NCBI RefSeq assembly: GCF_018257515.1
Contig: NZ_JAERJR010000002.1
Location: forward strand, 310,001-374,000
Source of the DNA: Tatumella sp. JGM118
Lineage (GTDB): Bacteria; Pseudomonadota; Gammaproteobacteria; Enterobacterales; Enterobacteriaceae
Length of the DNA stretch: 64,000 nucleotides
Reading direction: 5' to 3'
In this document: piece after piece, positions 24,803 through 34,927 of the stretch
Layout: the number at the start of each line of letters is the position of its first letter
How positions within the stretch are numbered: the first letter of the stretch is position 1
Program-made: the position numbers and the translations under genes
The notes under the pieces: generated by a model
Database searches by the model: none
The model's input: only the letters and a program-made list of their open reading frames with translations
What the model was told of the DNA's origin: nothing

Positions 24803-27800
24803 TCAGAGTTCTTTCTGTTCCATCGCCTGCTGTATGCGTTTTTCCGAAACCGGATACGGGGTACCCAGCTGCTGGGCAAATAGACTGACTCTGAGTTCTT
24901 CCAGCATCCAGCGTATCGCCATCACATCTTCATCGTCACGGTGTTTCGGCGGCAGCTTAGCGCGCCATTGCTCCCAGCTCTGTCCGATGTTCTGAACCTT
25001 CAGCATCCGCGCCCGGTCACTGTGCGGGTCGACCGGCAACTTGTCCAGCCGCCGCTCGATGGCCTGCAGATAGCGTAGCGTATCCGCCAGCCGCTGCCAG
25101 CCATTGCCGGTTACGAAGCCACGGTAGATCAGCCCACTCATCTGCGCTTTGATATCAGACAGTGCCAGCGCCTGGCTCATATCCACCTTGCCTTTCAGCC
25201 GCTTATTGATCCTGAACACCGCGGTCAGTATCTGTTCAACCTGAATCGCGATGGCTACCACGGTCTCATTCAGTCCGGCACGGATGATCTCTTTCAGACG
25301 GAAAAAGTCCTGCTCAGTCCAGGCCGGGCCACCATGTTCAGCCATCAGCTTATCGATACCGCAGGAGATGCAGTCATCGATCAGTTCCGGCACTTTCCCA
25401 TAGGGATTAAAATAGAGTCCCAGCTTCGATTTATTCGGTAACTTCTCATGCAGGTATTTGACCGGTGACGGAATATTCAGCCACAACAGACGACGCTGAC
25501 CCCGCCACATGCTTTTCTGCTGTTCAGCCTGGCTGTCAAACAGCCGTATCGCCACACTGTCTTTTTCATCCACCAGCGCCGGCCAGGCCTGTAACTGATA
25601 AGTTCCCCGCTTTTGCTGATAGCTTTGCGGCAGGTCGCCGAAGCTCCACACATGCAGTCCCTGCTGTTCCACCCCGTCATCAGCCACGTCCGAGAGCGTT
25701 TCCTGCACTTTCTCCTTCAGCGAGGCCTTCAGGGCGGTCAGATCTTTTCCTTCCGCCAGTTTCTTATTGTGTTCATCCACAATACGGAACGTGATTTTCA
25801 GATGATCGGGCACCGCATCCCATTGCCAGTCTTCGCGGCTGACCGTGACCCCGGTCATTCGTCTGAACTCGCGTTCCAGTGCATCTGTCAGCGGTTGTCC
25901 GCTGTCGGTGACCCGCTGCAGGAACGCATCCGCATAATTCGGCGCAGGGACAAAGTTACGGCGTAACGGCTTGGCCAGCGATTTGATTAATGCGATCACC
26001 AGCTCACGACGAATGCCCGGGATCTGCCACTCAAAGCCGCGGTCACTGACCTGATTCAGTAACGGTAAAGGAACATACACCGTGACCCCGTCGGCATCTG
26101 CCCCGGGTTCAAACTGGTAACTGAGACGCAGTTTCAGGTTATCCTGATGCCAGAAATTCGGGTAATCCAGCTGACTGACCTGGCCTGCTCCTTCCCTGAT
26201 CAGCATCTGCTTATCAAAGCTGAGCAGCTCCGGCTGCTCGCGGCCGGCCTGCTTCCACCACTGATCAAAATGGCGTGCCGAAACAACATCATGACCGATA
26301 CGCTGATCATAGAAGGCGAACAGGGTCTCATCATCGACCAGAATGTCCCGGCGACGTGATTTATGCTCCAGATCTTCCACTTCATTCAGCAACTTGCGGT
26401 TATTACGTAAAAACGCATGCCGGCTCTGCCAGTCGCCTTCCACCAGCGCATGCCGGATAAAGAGTTCACGCGAGACCTGCGGGTCTATCTTACCGTAATT
26501 GACTTTACGTCCGGCAATCACCGGCAGTCCGTAGAGCGTGACTTTTTCCGTTGCCATCACCGCACCCTGAGACTTCTCCCAGTGCGGTTCACTGTAATGA
26601 TATTTCAGCAGATGTTTTGCCAGCGGTTCGATCCATTCCGGATCAATTTTCGCCGCAACCCGCCCCCAGAGCCGGCTGGTTTCCACCAGTTCGGCGACGA
26701 TCACCCACTTCGGCGGCTTTTTAAATAAACCGGAGCCCGGGAACAGGGAGAACCGCGCATTGCGGGCGCCGGTGAATTCCTGTTTTTCCACATCTTTCTG
26801 GCCGATATGGGAAAGTAACCCGCACAGCAGTGCACTGTGAACTTCCCGGTACGGCGCCGGTTCACTGTTAACCGGCAGGCGCAACTCTTTCACTACCTGC
26901 CGTAACTGGGTATAGATATCCTGCCATTCACGTACCCGCAGATAATTCAGATAGTCGGTTTTACACTGACGGCGGAACTGATTGCCGGAGAGCTGTTGCT
27001 GCTGTTCCTGCAGATAATTCCACAGGTTAACCCAGGCCAGGAAGTCGGATTCTTTATCCGCAAAGCGCCGGTGTTTTTCATCCGATGCCTGCTGCCTGTC
27101 AGACGGCCGTTCCCGCGGGTCCTGGATGGATAAGGCGGCAGTGATAATCATCACTTCACGAACACAGCCAAACTGTTGTGCGGCAAGCACCATGCGGGCC
27201 AGCCGTGGATCGACCGGCAACCGGGCCAGGTCCCGGCCCAGATCCGTCAGTTTCACCTTTCCGCCCTCAGCCGGCAGGATCCCGCCCAGCTCTTCCAGTA
27301 AACGAACGCCATCCTGGATATGACGCTTATCCGGGGCTTCCACAAAAGGAAACGCCGAAATATCCCCCAGGCCGAGCGCGGTCATCTGCAGAATGACCGA
27401 TGCCAGATTGGTACGCAGGATTTCCGGGTCCGTAAACTCCGGACGATTCAGAAAATCGTCTTCGGAATAGAGCCGGATACAGATCCCCTCCGAGACCCTG
27501 CCACAACGGCCTTTTCGCTGATTGGCAGAGGCCTGAGATATCGGTTCAATCGGCAGGCGCTGTACTTTCGTGCGGTAGCTGTAGCGGCTGATCCTGGCCG
27601 TGCCGGGGTCGATCACGTATTTAATGCCGGGCACCGTGAGTGAGGTTTCTGCAACGTTAGTCGCCAGCACAATACGGCGCCCGCTGTGCGACTGGAACAC
27701 ACGGTTCTGTTCGGTATTGGACAAGCGGGCATACAGCGGCAGCACTTCCGTATGACGTAATTCTCTGCGGTTAAGGGCATCGGCTGTATCGCGGATTTCC

Positions 27801-28705
27801 CGTTCACCGCTCATAAAAATCAGGATATCCCCGGCAGGTTCGCGCATCAGTTCGTCGACCGCGTCAAACACAGCCTGTAACTGATCGCGATCACCGTCAC
27901 TGCTATCTTCACTGACCGGCCGGTAACGGACTTCTACCGGATAGGTACGCCCGGAAACTTCAATTACCGGTGCATGATGAAAGTGACGTGAGAAGCGCTG
28001 CGGATCGATGGTCGCCGAGGTGATGATCACTTTCAGGTCCGGCCTGCGGGGCAGTAACTCACGGAGATAGCCGAGCAGGAAGTCAATATTCAAGCTGCGT
28101 TCATGGGCTTCGTCGATGATCAGGGTGTCATATTGCATCAGCAGACGGTCCTGCTGGATCTCTGCCAGCAGTATCCCGTCGGTCATCAGTTTGATCCGGC
28201 TGTTGTCACTGACCTGGTCATTAAACCTGACTTTATAACCGACCACATCGCCCAGCGGACTTTTCATCTCTTCAGCAATACGGGCAGCGACCGTTCGCGC
28301 CGCCAGACGGCGTGGCTGGGTATGACCAATCAGGCCACGGTTACCCCGGCCGAGCGCCAGACAGATTTTCGGGATCTGGGTGGTTTTACCGGAGCCGGTT
28401 TCACCGGCAATGATCACCACCTGATGCTGACTGATCGCCGCAGCGATGTCCTGTTGCTTCTGGCTGACCGGCAGGTTATCCGGGAATTCGATGATCTTCG
28501 GGGCAGATGCCTGCCGCAGGGCCAGGCGCGTTTCCGCTTCAGCAATATCCTGTTCAATCTTACTGGTTATTTCAGCACGCGCTTGCGGGTTCTTCACCTT
28601 TTCCGCACCGGTCAGACGACGCCTGATTTTCTGACGGTCCCGCAGCATAAGCGGTTCCGTTCTGCTGAACAGCGATGAAAGCGGTGAGAAATCCTGAGAT
28701 GACAT
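24803..28705 (-). CDS. hrpA: HrpA, DEAH-box RNA helicase
   Basis: A 1300-residue protein, the same length as E. coli HrpA. Motif I GETGSGKTTQ is at 101-110, DEAH at 198-201, then SATI, the C-terminal RecA-like domain with NVAETSLTVPGI and QRKGRCGRV, and the winged-helix/OB region followed by a long HrpA-specific C-terminal domain. HrpA is an ATP-dependent helicase that rescues stalled or collided ribosomes on mRNA. The ATG at 28705 lacks a strong ribosome site. It is divergent from azoR as in E. coli. Confidence 0.97.
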   Translation of the reverse strand: MSSQDFSPLSSLFSRTEPLMLRDRQKIRRRLTGAEKVKNPQARAEITSKIEQDIAEAETRLALRQASAPKIIEFPDNLPVSQKQQDIAAAISQHQVVIIAGETGSGKTTQIPKICLALGRGNRGLIGHTQPRRLAARTVAARIAEEMKSPLGDVVGYKVRFNDQVSDNSRIKLMTDGILLAEIQQDRLLMQYDTLIIDEAHERSLNIDFLLGYLRELLPRRPDLKVIITSATIDPQRFSRHFHHAPVIEVSGRTYPVEVRYRPVSEDSSDGDRDQLQAVFDAVDELMREPAGDILIFMSGEREIRDTADALNRRELRHTEVLPLYARLSNTEQNRVFQSHSGRRIVLATNVAETSLTVPGIKYVIDPGTARISRYSYRTKVQRLPIEPISQASANQRKGRCGRVSEGICIRLYSEDDFLNRPEFTDPEILRTNLASVILQMTALGLGDISAFPFVEAPDKRHIQDGVRLLEELGGILPAEGGKVKLTDLGRDLARLPVDPRLARMVLAAQQFGCVREVMIITAALSIQDPRERPSDRQQASDEKHRRFADKESDFLAWVNLWNYLQEQQQQLSGNQFRRQCKTDYLNYLRVREWQDIYTQLRQVVKELRLPVNSEPAPYREVHSALLCGLLSHIGQKDVEKQEFTGARNARFSLFPGSGLFKKPPKWVIVAELVETSRLWGRVAAKIDPEWIEPLAKHLLKYHYSEPHWEKSQGAVMATEKVTLYGLPVIAGRKVNYGKIDPQVSRELFIRHALVEGDWQSRHAFLRNNRKLLNEVEDLEHKSRRRDILVDDETLFAFYDQRIGHDVVSARHFDQWWKQAGREQPELLSFDKQMLIREGAGQVSQLDYPNFWHQDNLKLRLSYQFEPGADADGVTVYVPLPLLNQVSDRGFEWQIPGIRRELVIALIKSLAKPLRRNFVPAPNYADAFLQRVTDSGQPLTDALEREFRRMTGVTVSREDWQWDAVPDHLKITFRIVDEHNKKLAEGKDLTALKASLKEKVQETLSDVADDGVEQQGLHVWSFGDLPQSYQQKRGTYQLQAWPALVDEKDSVAIRLFDSQAEQQKSMWRGQRRLLWLNIPSPVKYLHEKLPNKSKLGLYFNPYGKVPELIDDCISCGIDKLMAEHGGPAWTEQDFFRLKEIIRAGLNETVVAIAIQVEQILTAVFRINKRLKGKVDMSQALALSDIKAQMSGLIYRGFVTGNGWQRLADTLRYLQAIERRLDKLPVDPHSDRARMLKVQNIGQSWEQWRAKLPPKHRDDEDVMAIRWMLEELRVSLFAQQLGTPYPVSEKRIQQAMEQKEL

Positions 28706-28952
28706 AATAATGTGTTACCTTGATTTTATATGACAATTTGACCGGCACTCTGCATCAGCGGGCAGGAAATGTCCGTCTGTCTGCGATTGCGCCTGATTGT
28801 AACATACTCACTGACGGGCTGTTATTGCCGGACAGGTTTTCGCAACAACTGACTCATTCAATTTTTTCGAATATAGCCCTCGAAATTATCAACTTTTATC
28901 TGCCGGTTTATCCCCGTACAGTGAGGTCACGTCGCGGAAGATTCCGCCCTAA

Positions 28953-29570
<618 letters not shown>

Positions 29571-29652
29571 TGTTCTGCTGCCGGTCTCTGCAGGCCGGCA
29601 ACCTCTTGCTGGCGTCCTGCATCTGTGGGTTGTCTGGCACAGCGCTGCAATA

Positions 29653-29916
29653 GCCTCAGGGCTGACAGCCCTCCCGCACCCGCTGACTCTTACAACATCC
29701 GCATAGCACCTTCCCCGCAACCGGTGACGGATACGGGGAGTTCTGCCACAGGAAATCTGCCTTCCTTACCTCCTGCATCTGCTCCTTGCCAGCTGAAATA
29801 TTCAGCAAGCCTCAGGGCTGACAGCCCTCCCGCCCCCGCTGACTCTTTTAACACTCCGCATAGCGCCTTCCCGGCAACCGGTAACGGATACGGGTCGCTC
29901 TGCCACAGGAAATCTG
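29653..29916. repeat. Two diverged ~108-bp direct repeats downstream of azoR
   Basis: Copies at 29653-29759 and 29809-29916 are about 90% alike by eye, starting GCCTCAGGGCTGACAGCCCT and ending GGAAATCTG. Each opens with the hairpin AGGGCT-GAC-AGCCCT. They occupy the 558-bp gap between convergent azoR and ynbE, the place where E. coli has ydbL. A plus-strand frame running through both is interrupted in character by the repeat and is not credible as a gene. Confidence 0.85.
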
Positions 29917-30128
29917 TCTTTGTCTGCGCATCTCTGTATCTGCGTTTATCAGTCGCTGAATTCATTCCACCGGACGGATGCTCTCTGCGCAGTCAGGCGG
30001 CAGGTAGCAGGCCTACGGATAAAGAAGGATTCATCGTTCCGTTTGCGCGCCCGGGGCTGATCACCTCTGCCGGCGTTATTATGAGCGGGTCGCAGCGATC
30101 TTCCGGCCTGAGCCGGAATGACGGGCAG

Positions 30129-30311
30129 CTATTGGGGTTTTTTCAACAGAGTATTAATGTCTTTATCTGCTTTAACCGTAATCTGATGATCAATTTTGAC
30201 ATTCATATTGATCGTAATCGGTTCTTTTGGCGCTGCGACCTCAATGCGCGGTGTACACCCGCTCAGGATCAGGCCTGACATCAGGCAGATAAGCAGGTTA
30301 CCGCTTTTCAT
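30129..30311 (-). CDS. ynbE: YnbE, small outer-membrane lipoprotein
   Basis: A 60-residue lipoprotein with lipobox LSGC at about 16-19. PRIEVAAPKEPITINMNVKIDHQITVKADKD is almost identical to E. coli YnbE. In E. coli YnbE pairs with the inner-membrane AsmA-like protein YdbH to form a phospholipid conduit to the outer membrane. It overlaps the end of ydbH by 14 bp. The third partner, the periplasmic chaperone YdbL, is not encoded downstream. Confidence 0.93.
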   Translation of the reverse strand: MKSGNLLICLMSGLILSGCTPRIEVAAPKEPITINMNVKIDHQITVKADKDINTLLKKPQ

Positions 30312-32919
30312 TGTTGTTTCCCTCCGCTCGCGGATATTTCAGTTGCTGCGATAACAGCGACTCCAGATTACTGCCGAAATTCAGACTCTCCCAGAGCCTG
30401 AAAATATTTTCCTGGTGAGTATAATTCAGATTCACCCGCTGATCATGGTTACTGAAACGGCTGGTGCCCTGAACGGTCGATTTCATCATAAGTTCACCGT
30501 CACTGCTCAACTGTAACGTCGCCTGCGCGCGACCAATCTCCATATACCGTAACCAGTCAATGGCCACACCGGCCGCCATATTATTACTGGTAATAGAGTC
30601 AATCATATCTTTATCCACCCGCAGGGTCAGCGGCCCGTCGTTACTGACCCAACCGTCACGGATGATAAAATGCGGATCACTGACCCATAACGGCAGCTCA
30701 CCACTGACCAGCCCCGACATCGCTATCTTGCCGGGGTGTAATGCGGTAATTAAGCGGCTCAGGTTAATTTTATCGGCTTTCAGCAGTGCGGCCTGCCGCT
30801 GCGGAAGCCGCAACTCCGCCAGGCTCAGTCTGCCGCCCGAGACTGACAGACTGACATCGGATAACCGCAACGGTTTTTTCTGGCTCCAGGGATAGAACCC
30901 CTGCAGACTGGCGGTGACCCCGGACAGACCGATTTGATTGACAATGCGGTCGATGGTCAGACGGACAGGCTGGCGATAACCTAACTGCCAGCGCTGTTGC
31001 TGATAACGGAACGGTAAAGAGAAGGCGGCTCCCTGAATCTGATTGTCCGGCATCCAGGCGCTGCCGTCGGTGATCACCCAGTGACCGCCCGCCCGGAAAC
31101 CACTGGCCGCCGAGGCAGAAAACGCCACCTGCGCCCGCATGTTCCCGCCGGTAATTTTCATTTTCATGTCCGGAGGCAGTAACGGTTCGACCACAGACAG
31201 TGGCTGAGTCGCCCACCAGGCCTCACCCCGTAAACGCTCGCCATCCCAGCGGCCACGCAGGGCCAGCGGTCCCAGCTTTCCGGCACTCAGGCGGGCCTGG
31301 TAGAGGAAATCCCGGGGAGAGGTGCCGGAAACCGAAAACGGCAGATGCAGTGCCGGCAGCCTGCCGCCATAACTGAAAAGTGTGTTGCCGGCCGTTAAGG
31401 CGAATGCCGCTGTCAGTTTCGGGGCGTCGGCCTGCCGGGCCCAGACCAGTGGCGAGGTCAGTCTCAGACGCGGAGAGACGACCCGCACTCCGCCGTAGCG
31501 GAGCTGATTAAAACCGGTCGACAATGTTTTCAGGGTGATCTGCTGGCCCTGCCAGTCACCGGTACCCTGCAGATCCCAGGCGGCCTTCAGCGGGAACAGA
31601 TCTCCGCTACCCCAGTAACGCCACTGCCATTGCCCCTGGTCCGGCCAGAAATCCCGCGCCTGACCGGCCAGTTGCAAACGATAACGTCCGGAGTTCCGGT
31701 TGTGTACCTGCAATATGGCCTGTAATGGCCCGTTGATCCCTGCAACAGACAAGCGGACGCCGGCCAGCGGCCAGCGGGCTTCATCCACCTGGAAGGTATT
31801 CAGCAACTGACCGCGCATTCTGAGCAACGACCCGCTCAGAAAGCGGATTTCCGGTCCGGTCAGCGGCCCGGTGAGCTGCGCCGGCAGTCCGGCAAAAAAC
31901 TGCAGGTCCGGGCTGTTCGCCGTACCGGTAAGACGTAATGGCAGTGCGCTGTCGGTCAGACTGAGTTTGCCCGGCCCCACGCTGAGTACCACGTTCCCTT
32001 TACCGCCGTGTCCGGAGGTTAACGCATTAAGCCGTCCGGAAATGACGCTCTTCTCGGGGCCTTCCCGCCAGTGAGTAACCTGCAGCGCAATCCCCCCCTG
32101 CAGTGGCTGGGAGGCAAAAGGCCACTGCCATTTCCCTTGTTGAATTTCAAGCTGTTGCGGCGTGGCGGTCCAGGGTAACTGCAACAAGGGTGCCGTACTC
32201 TCCGGGGTCAGGACGGTCAGCATCCCCTGCTGCTGTTGCCAGTGCAGATTAAAGGTTAGCGGCCTACCGGTCAGAGACAGTTGTCCGTGCAACCGGCCCT
32301 GTTCAGGCCATTGCCCGATCTCTGGCGCCAGCCCGACGCTGCCCTGCAGCGTGAGCGGTGGCGCGCCGCCCGGCGGTGTGAATTGCAGCCGCTCAAGGTT
32401 CAGTGTCCGTCCATCGAGCACTGCGCTCAGCTGAATATCACGGCTGTTAAAGGTCAGTGACTGCCGCTGATGCTGGTTCGTCAGTGACATACTTCCTGCA
32501 TACTGACCCCGGGGCAGAATTTCAAGCTTATCGGCTTGCCAGTGACCGGCCGGCAGCAGTGCCTGCCATTCTGCCAGTGTTTTCTCCGGCGTAGTGGAGG
32601 ATGAGGAAGGGATCGTCGCCAGACAGTCGGTATCAAGCCGTACATCGGAGGCATGCCATTGCCACAGGTGATCGCGATACCCCACAGAAAGACCGCTTAC
32701 CGAGAGCGCCTGACAGTTCCCCGCCTGTAACGCGATGCCGGGCAGACTGAGTCTTCCGGCGTGCGGACGGATGTGACCGCTGAGCGACAACCGCGTTCCT
32801 TCCGGCAACCAGTGTTGTACCAGGGGTGGCAGCCAGACATCGATGGCAGACACTGCCAGACCGGTGATCAGCAGCCCCGGCACGATGATCGCCAGTGCTA
32901 CCCGCCGCTTGTCTGTCAT
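30298..32919 (-). CDS. ydbH: YdbH, AsmA-like intermembrane phospholipid transport protein
   Basis: An 873-residue protein (E. coli YdbH has 879) with an N-terminal membrane anchor (about 6-28) and a long periplasmic beta-rich body typical of AsmA-like proteins. The C-terminus has GVAIDWLRYMEIGRAQATLQLSSDGEL and STVQGTSRF, characteristic of this family. YdbH acts redundantly with TamB and YhdP in phospholipid delivery to the outer membrane. It forms an operon with ynbE and is divergent from ldhA. Confidence 0.93.
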   Translation of the reverse strand: MTDKRRVALAIIVPGLLITGLAVSAIDVWLPPLVQHWLPEGTRLSLSGHIRPHAGRLSLPGIALQAGNCQALSVSGLSVGYRDHLWQWHASDVRLDTDCLATIPSSSSTTPEKTLAEWQALLPAGHWQADKLEILPRGQYAGSMSLTNQHQRQSLTFNSRDIQLSAVLDGRTLNLERLQFTPPGGAPPLTLQGSVGLAPEIGQWPEQGRLHGQLSLTGRPLTFNLHWQQQQGMLTVLTPESTAPLLQLPWTATPQQLEIQQGKWQWPFASQPLQGGIALQVTHWREGPEKSVISGRLNALTSGHGGKGNVVLSVGPGKLSLTDSALPLRLTGTANSPDLQFFAGLPAQLTGPLTGPEIRFLSGSLLRMRGQLLNTFQVDEARWPLAGVRLSVAGINGPLQAILQVHNRNSGRYRLQLAGQARDFWPDQGQWQWRYWGSGDLFPLKAAWDLQGTGDWQGQQITLKTLSTGFNQLRYGGVRVVSPRLRLTSPLVWARQADAPKLTAAFALTAGNTLFSYGGRLPALHLPFSVSGTSPRDFLYQARLSAGKLGPLALRGRWDGERLRGEAWWATQPLSVVEPLLPPDMKMKITGGNMRAQVAFSASAASGFRAGGHWVITDGSAWMPDNQIQGAAFSLPFRYQQQRWQLGYRQPVRLTIDRIVNQIGLSGVTASLQGFYPWSQKKPLRLSDVSLSVSGGRLSLAELRLPQRQAALLKADKINLSRLITALHPGKIAMSGLVSGELPLWVSDPHFIIRDGWVSNDGPLTLRVDKDMIDSITSNNMAAGVAIDWLRYMEIGRAQATLQLSSDGELMMKSTVQGTSRFSNHDQRVNLNYTHQENIFRLWESLNFGSNLESLLSQQLKYPRAEGNNNEKR

Positions 32920-33101
32920 AGATAATTCACCGTATTCTCCCGGTACCCTCAGCGAGGAAACTCAGTAATGATTCCGTTTTCGTCATGCTCCGGCCTATAC
33001 TAAAATCAGCGTGTTACACGTATGCGATCTATAGTATGTAAGATTATAACAAAACGCTAATAACACCGGCATTCCCTGCAAAGTTACTCCGGAGAACCGT
33101 C

Positions 33102-34100
33102 ATGAATATCGCCGTCTATAGTACGAAACACTATGATCAGCTCTCTTTAGAAAAAGCCAATCAGGCCTTCGGTTTTTCATTCACTTTCTATGATTTCAAA
33201 CTCGACCTGCACACCGCCAAAACTGCACAAGGTTTTGACGCCGTCTGTCTCTTTGTCAATGACCTCTGTTCTGCAGAGGTCATTGAAGAACTGGCCGCCG
33301 GCGGGGTACGTTTTATCGCCCTGCGGTGTGCCGGGTTCGATAATGTGGACCTGGCGGCCGCAGATCAACGGGGGATTCAGGTGGTCCGGGTCCCGGCGTA
33401 CTCCCCGGAAGCGGTTGCAGAGCACTCGGTCGGGCTGATGCTGGCCCTTAACCGCCATATTCACCGCGCCTGGCTGCGTACCCGGGATGCTAACTTTTCG
33501 CTGGAGGGGCTGACCGGCTTTACGATGCAGGGGAAAACCGCCGGTGTCGTCGGAACAGGGAAGATTGGTCTGGCGGCACTGCGTATTCTGAAAGGCTTCG
33601 GGATGCGTTTACTGGCATTTGATCCTTATCCGTCCGATGAGGCTCTGGCGCTGGGCGCAGAATATACCGACTTTACCACCCTGTTACGGGAGTCCGATAT
33701 CATCTCCCTGTATTGCCCGATGACACCGCAAAACCATCACCTGCTGAATGCGGCAGCGTTCAGCAAAATGAAAGACGGAGTGATGATCATCAATACCAGC
33801 CGCGGCGGACTGATTGATTCACAGGCCGCCGTGGAAGCGCTGAAACAACAAAAAATCGGCGCGCTGGGGATGGACGTGTATGAAAATGAGCGGGATCTTT
33901 TCTTCGAAGACAACTCGAATGATGTTATCCAGGACGATATCTTCCGCAGACTCTCCTCCTGCCATAATGTCCTGTTTACCGGGCATCAGGCCTTCCTGAC
34001 CAATGAAGCGCTGGCCACGATTGCCGAAACCACCCTGAGTAATCTGCAGGAACTGTCTCTCGGTCAGACCTGTACTCACCGGGTCTGTGCCGGACAATAA
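33102..34100 (+). CDS. ldhA: Fermentative D-lactate dehydrogenase
   Basis: A 332-residue member of the D-isomer 2-hydroxyacid dehydrogenase family (E. coli LdhA has 329). The NAD motif is G151-x-G153-x2-G156. The catalytic residues R234 (NTSRGG), E263 and H295 (TGHQAF) are all in place. It reduces pyruvate to D-lactate with NADH in fermentation. GGAGAACCGTC precedes the ATG. The order ydbH/ldhA matches E. coli; hslJ, which follows there, is absent here. Confidence 0.97.
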   Translation: MNIAVYSTKHYDQLSLEKANQAFGFSFTFYDFKLDLHTAKTAQGFDAVCLFVNDLCSAEVIEELAAGGVRFIALRCAGFDNVDLAAADQRGIQVVRVPAYSPEAVAEHSVGLMLALNRHIHRAWLRTRDANFSLEGLTGFTMQGKTAGVVGTGKIGLAALRILKGFGMRLLAFDPYPSDEALALGAEYTDFTTLLRESDIISLYCPMTPQNHHLLNAAAFSKMKDGVMIINTSRGGLIDSQAAVEALKQQKIGALGMDVYENERDLFFEDNSNDVIQDDIFRRLSSCHNVLFTGHQAFLTNEALATIAETTLSNLQELSLGQTCTHRVCAGQ

Positions 34101-34155
34101 ACCTGTCCGCGGTGGCAGAGAAAAAAGGTCCCCTGCCGGTCAGGGGGCCGTGTGG

Positions 34156-34428
34156 TTAACGGGCGCAGTTACCATTGATCAGCGCCACTTCGCTGCAACG
34201 TTTGCCATTGCTTAACTCACACATGCCGATCCGGCTACCGTCAAGCTGCCGTGAATAGGCCAGAATACCGCCTGCACCGGCGCAGTCAGACTCTGCCAGA
34301 GAAGACATCACCACGGGCTGGATGTGCGCAGCCGTTGCCTGCTGCGGGGGTTCATTATCATCGTTATGGCTACTGCAGGCAGAGAGTAAAACGGTGGCAC
34401 TCACCAGCATTAGGGCGGCTATTTTCAT
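34156..34428 (-). CDS. ydbJ: DUF333 lipoprotein (YdbJ-like)
   Basis: A 90-residue lipoprotein with lipobox LSAC at about 15-18 and a C-terminal DUF333 motif (CAGAGGIL, QLDGSRIGMCELSNGKRCSEVALINGNC). Four cysteines fit two disulphides. It resembles E. coli YdbJ, which is also near ldhA. The function is unknown. It is convergent with ldhA. Confidence 0.85.
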   Translation of the reverse strand: MKIAALMLVSATVLLSACSSHNDDNEPPQQATAAHIQPVVMSSLAESDCAGAGGILAYSRQLDGSRIGMCELSNGKRCSEVALINGNCAR

Positions 34429-34573
34429 TAATCAGGCTCCGGGCATATGACTGTGGGTTGTCCAGAATATGCCAGCGACGGCGGCGGGTCGATATCTGTT
34501 ACTTTTTTTTACCAAATAATTCCCGGCTAAGTGGCAACCTCGCTATCCGCCCCCGCAAAAACACGAGGCTGAC

Positions 34574-34628
34574 GGGGGGGGGGGACGGCAAGGTTCCAGC
34601 ACCGGGGGGTTCCGCTGGCCGTCCCCCC
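34574..34628. repeat. 11-G homopolymer inside a perfect 11-bp inverted repeat
   Basis: A run of 11 G (34574-34584) runs into GGGGGGACGGC (34579-34589), which is perfectly inverted at 34618-34628. The 28-base loop holds another six-G run. The 499-bp gap between ydbJ and the flavodoxin gene (34429-34927) shows no convincing gene. The tract is prone to slippage and could form G-quadruplex or hairpin structures. Confidence 0.85.
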
Positions 34629-34927
34629 TCCTGTCGCCTGATCGTCAGGGCATTTTATGACCTTCCCTCCCGCAATACTCCGCAGTAGCCTCCGGCACAA
34701 TGCCCCGCCGTCATCGTGTAAGTTCCGGCCCCTCCCGCAGACTGCGATCCACCGAATGCCGGGCGCAGGCAGTAACGCATCCTGCCGTTGTCAGCCCTGC
34801 AGAGGGTGCAAATTACCGGAATGTGCTGATGACAGGGGAATTTTTTGTATATCCACCAGAGGCGCATTAGGATAATCGGGACAGCAATAACCTTTAACCG
34901 GCAAACAATATAATTTCTGAGGTATTT

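Noticed and set aside
28103-28678. 191-codon plus-strand frame
   Set aside because: It is antisense to the helicase core of hrpA; a shadow of biased codon use.
29625-30278. 217-codon plus-strand frame downstream of azoR
   Set aside because: It runs through two direct repeats and then antisense to ynbE; the translation is low-complexity Ser/Pro/Ala.
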